Shown here: piece after piece, positions 6,647-6,880 of the stretch
Position numbering within the stretch: the stretch's first letter is position 1
How the letters are laid out: each line of letters opens with the position of its first letter
NCBI GenBank assembly: GCA_002712125.1
Contig: PASL01000015.1
Span: forward strand, 22,990 to 29,869
Reading direction: 5' to 3'
DNA: 6,880 nucleotides
Origin: Chloroflexota bacterium
GTDB taxonomy: Bacteria > Chloroflexota > Dehalococcoidia > Lucifugimonadales > Lucifugimonadaceae
Translations under genes and position numbers: made by a program
Notes under the pieces: generated by a model
Told to the model about the DNA's origin: nothing
The model's database searches: none
What the model saw: the letters and a program-made list of their open reading frames with translations, nothing else

Positions 6647-6880
6647 ATGAAAAAAGAAATCATAATTAGTAATTATTTACCTCCTTTTGCATCTGTTCTT
6701 TTTGTAATACTTTTATGGCAAATTTCCGTTACGTTGCTTAAGATTGAATCATGGTTCTTGCCATCTCCAGTAAATATAATTGCTGAGCTAATTAATTCAT
6801 ATAAGATTTTGTTTGAACATTCATTGATTACTTTGTTTGAAATAATTGTTGGGTTACTAATTTCAATAGTAATTTCATTA
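6647..6880 (+). CDS. ABC transporter permease, NitT/TauT family, probably for a thiamine precursor (3' partial)
   Basis: An inner-membrane channel subunit related to SsuC/TauC/ThiX. Only the first 78 residues are in the window and the frame is open to the last base. A short basic start (MKKE) precedes the first membrane segment (about 11-31, containing PPFASVLFVILLWQ). Then come the family's WFLPSP motif (36-41) with VNIIAEL, an amphipathic stretch, and EHSLITLFEIIVGLL (57-71) leading into the second membrane segment. This order matches the N-terminus of binding-protein-dependent permeases of this family. ATG 6647 starts seven bases after AGGA, directly at the 3' edge of the TPP aptamer, so expression should fall when TPP is plentiful. 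A substrate-binding protein (ThiY/NMT1-like) may follow outside the window. Family is clear; the substrate is inferred from the riboswitch. Confidence 0.87.
   Translation, partial: MKKEIIISNYLPPFASVLFVILLWQISVTLLKIESWFLPSPVNIIAELINSYKILFEHSLITLFEIIVGLLISIVISL

Noticed and set aside
1..6880. CRISPR arrays, insertion sequences, tRNA or rRNA genes, phage or defence modules
   Set aside because: I found no regularly spaced repeats, no transposase or integrase motifs, no terminal inverted repeats and no cloverleaf-like sequence. All gaps longer than 30 bases are accounted for.

Overview
The window is gene-dense, AT-rich bacterial DNA (about one third G+C by eye). All genes are on the + strand with short gaps and no mobile elements. 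It suggests a streamlined, low-GC free-living bacterium. The 529-residue double-length ThyX-type protein and the style of the pyruvate dehydrogenase genes would fit a marine Chloroflexota (SAR202-like) genome. That placement is inference from memory of protein families, not shown by the sequence.

Layout. The window opens inside folD (1-783, 5' end missing), which makes and interconverts one-carbon folates. A T-rich gap of 61 bases with a possible weak terminator and a -10 box leads into pdhA-pdhB-pdhC (845-4171), encoding E1-alpha, E1-beta and lipoyl-E2 of a pyruvate dehydrogenase complex. The E3 gene is not in the window. Right behind lies a tandem-domain FAD-dependent thymidylate synthase-like gene (4193-5782). 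Four bases further on is the ATPase gene of a NitT/TauT-type ABC transporter (5787-6515). A clear sigma-70-type promoter (6521-6549) then drives a TPP riboswitch (about 6556-6646), followed at once by the first 78 codons of the matching permease, which runs off the window (6647-6880).

How the genes fit together. FolD supplies methylene-tetrahydrofolate, the one-carbon donor of ThyX. The E1 subunits need thiamine pyrophosphate, and the transporter, judged from its riboswitch, probably imports a thiamine precursor such as a pyrimidine (HMP-like) compound. The region therefore joins cofactor supply (thiamine, folate) with enzymes that use those cofactors.

Most notable points: (1) the ThyX-like protein looks like a fusion of two ThyX domains whose active-site residues have been divided between the halves; (2) the riboswitch has no separate expression platform, because the permease's Shine-Dalgarno sequence is part of aptamer helix P4; (3) the transporter ATPase lies upstream of the riboswitch and so probably escapes its control; (4) pdhA appears to be transcribed without a leader. 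No wholly new system was found.
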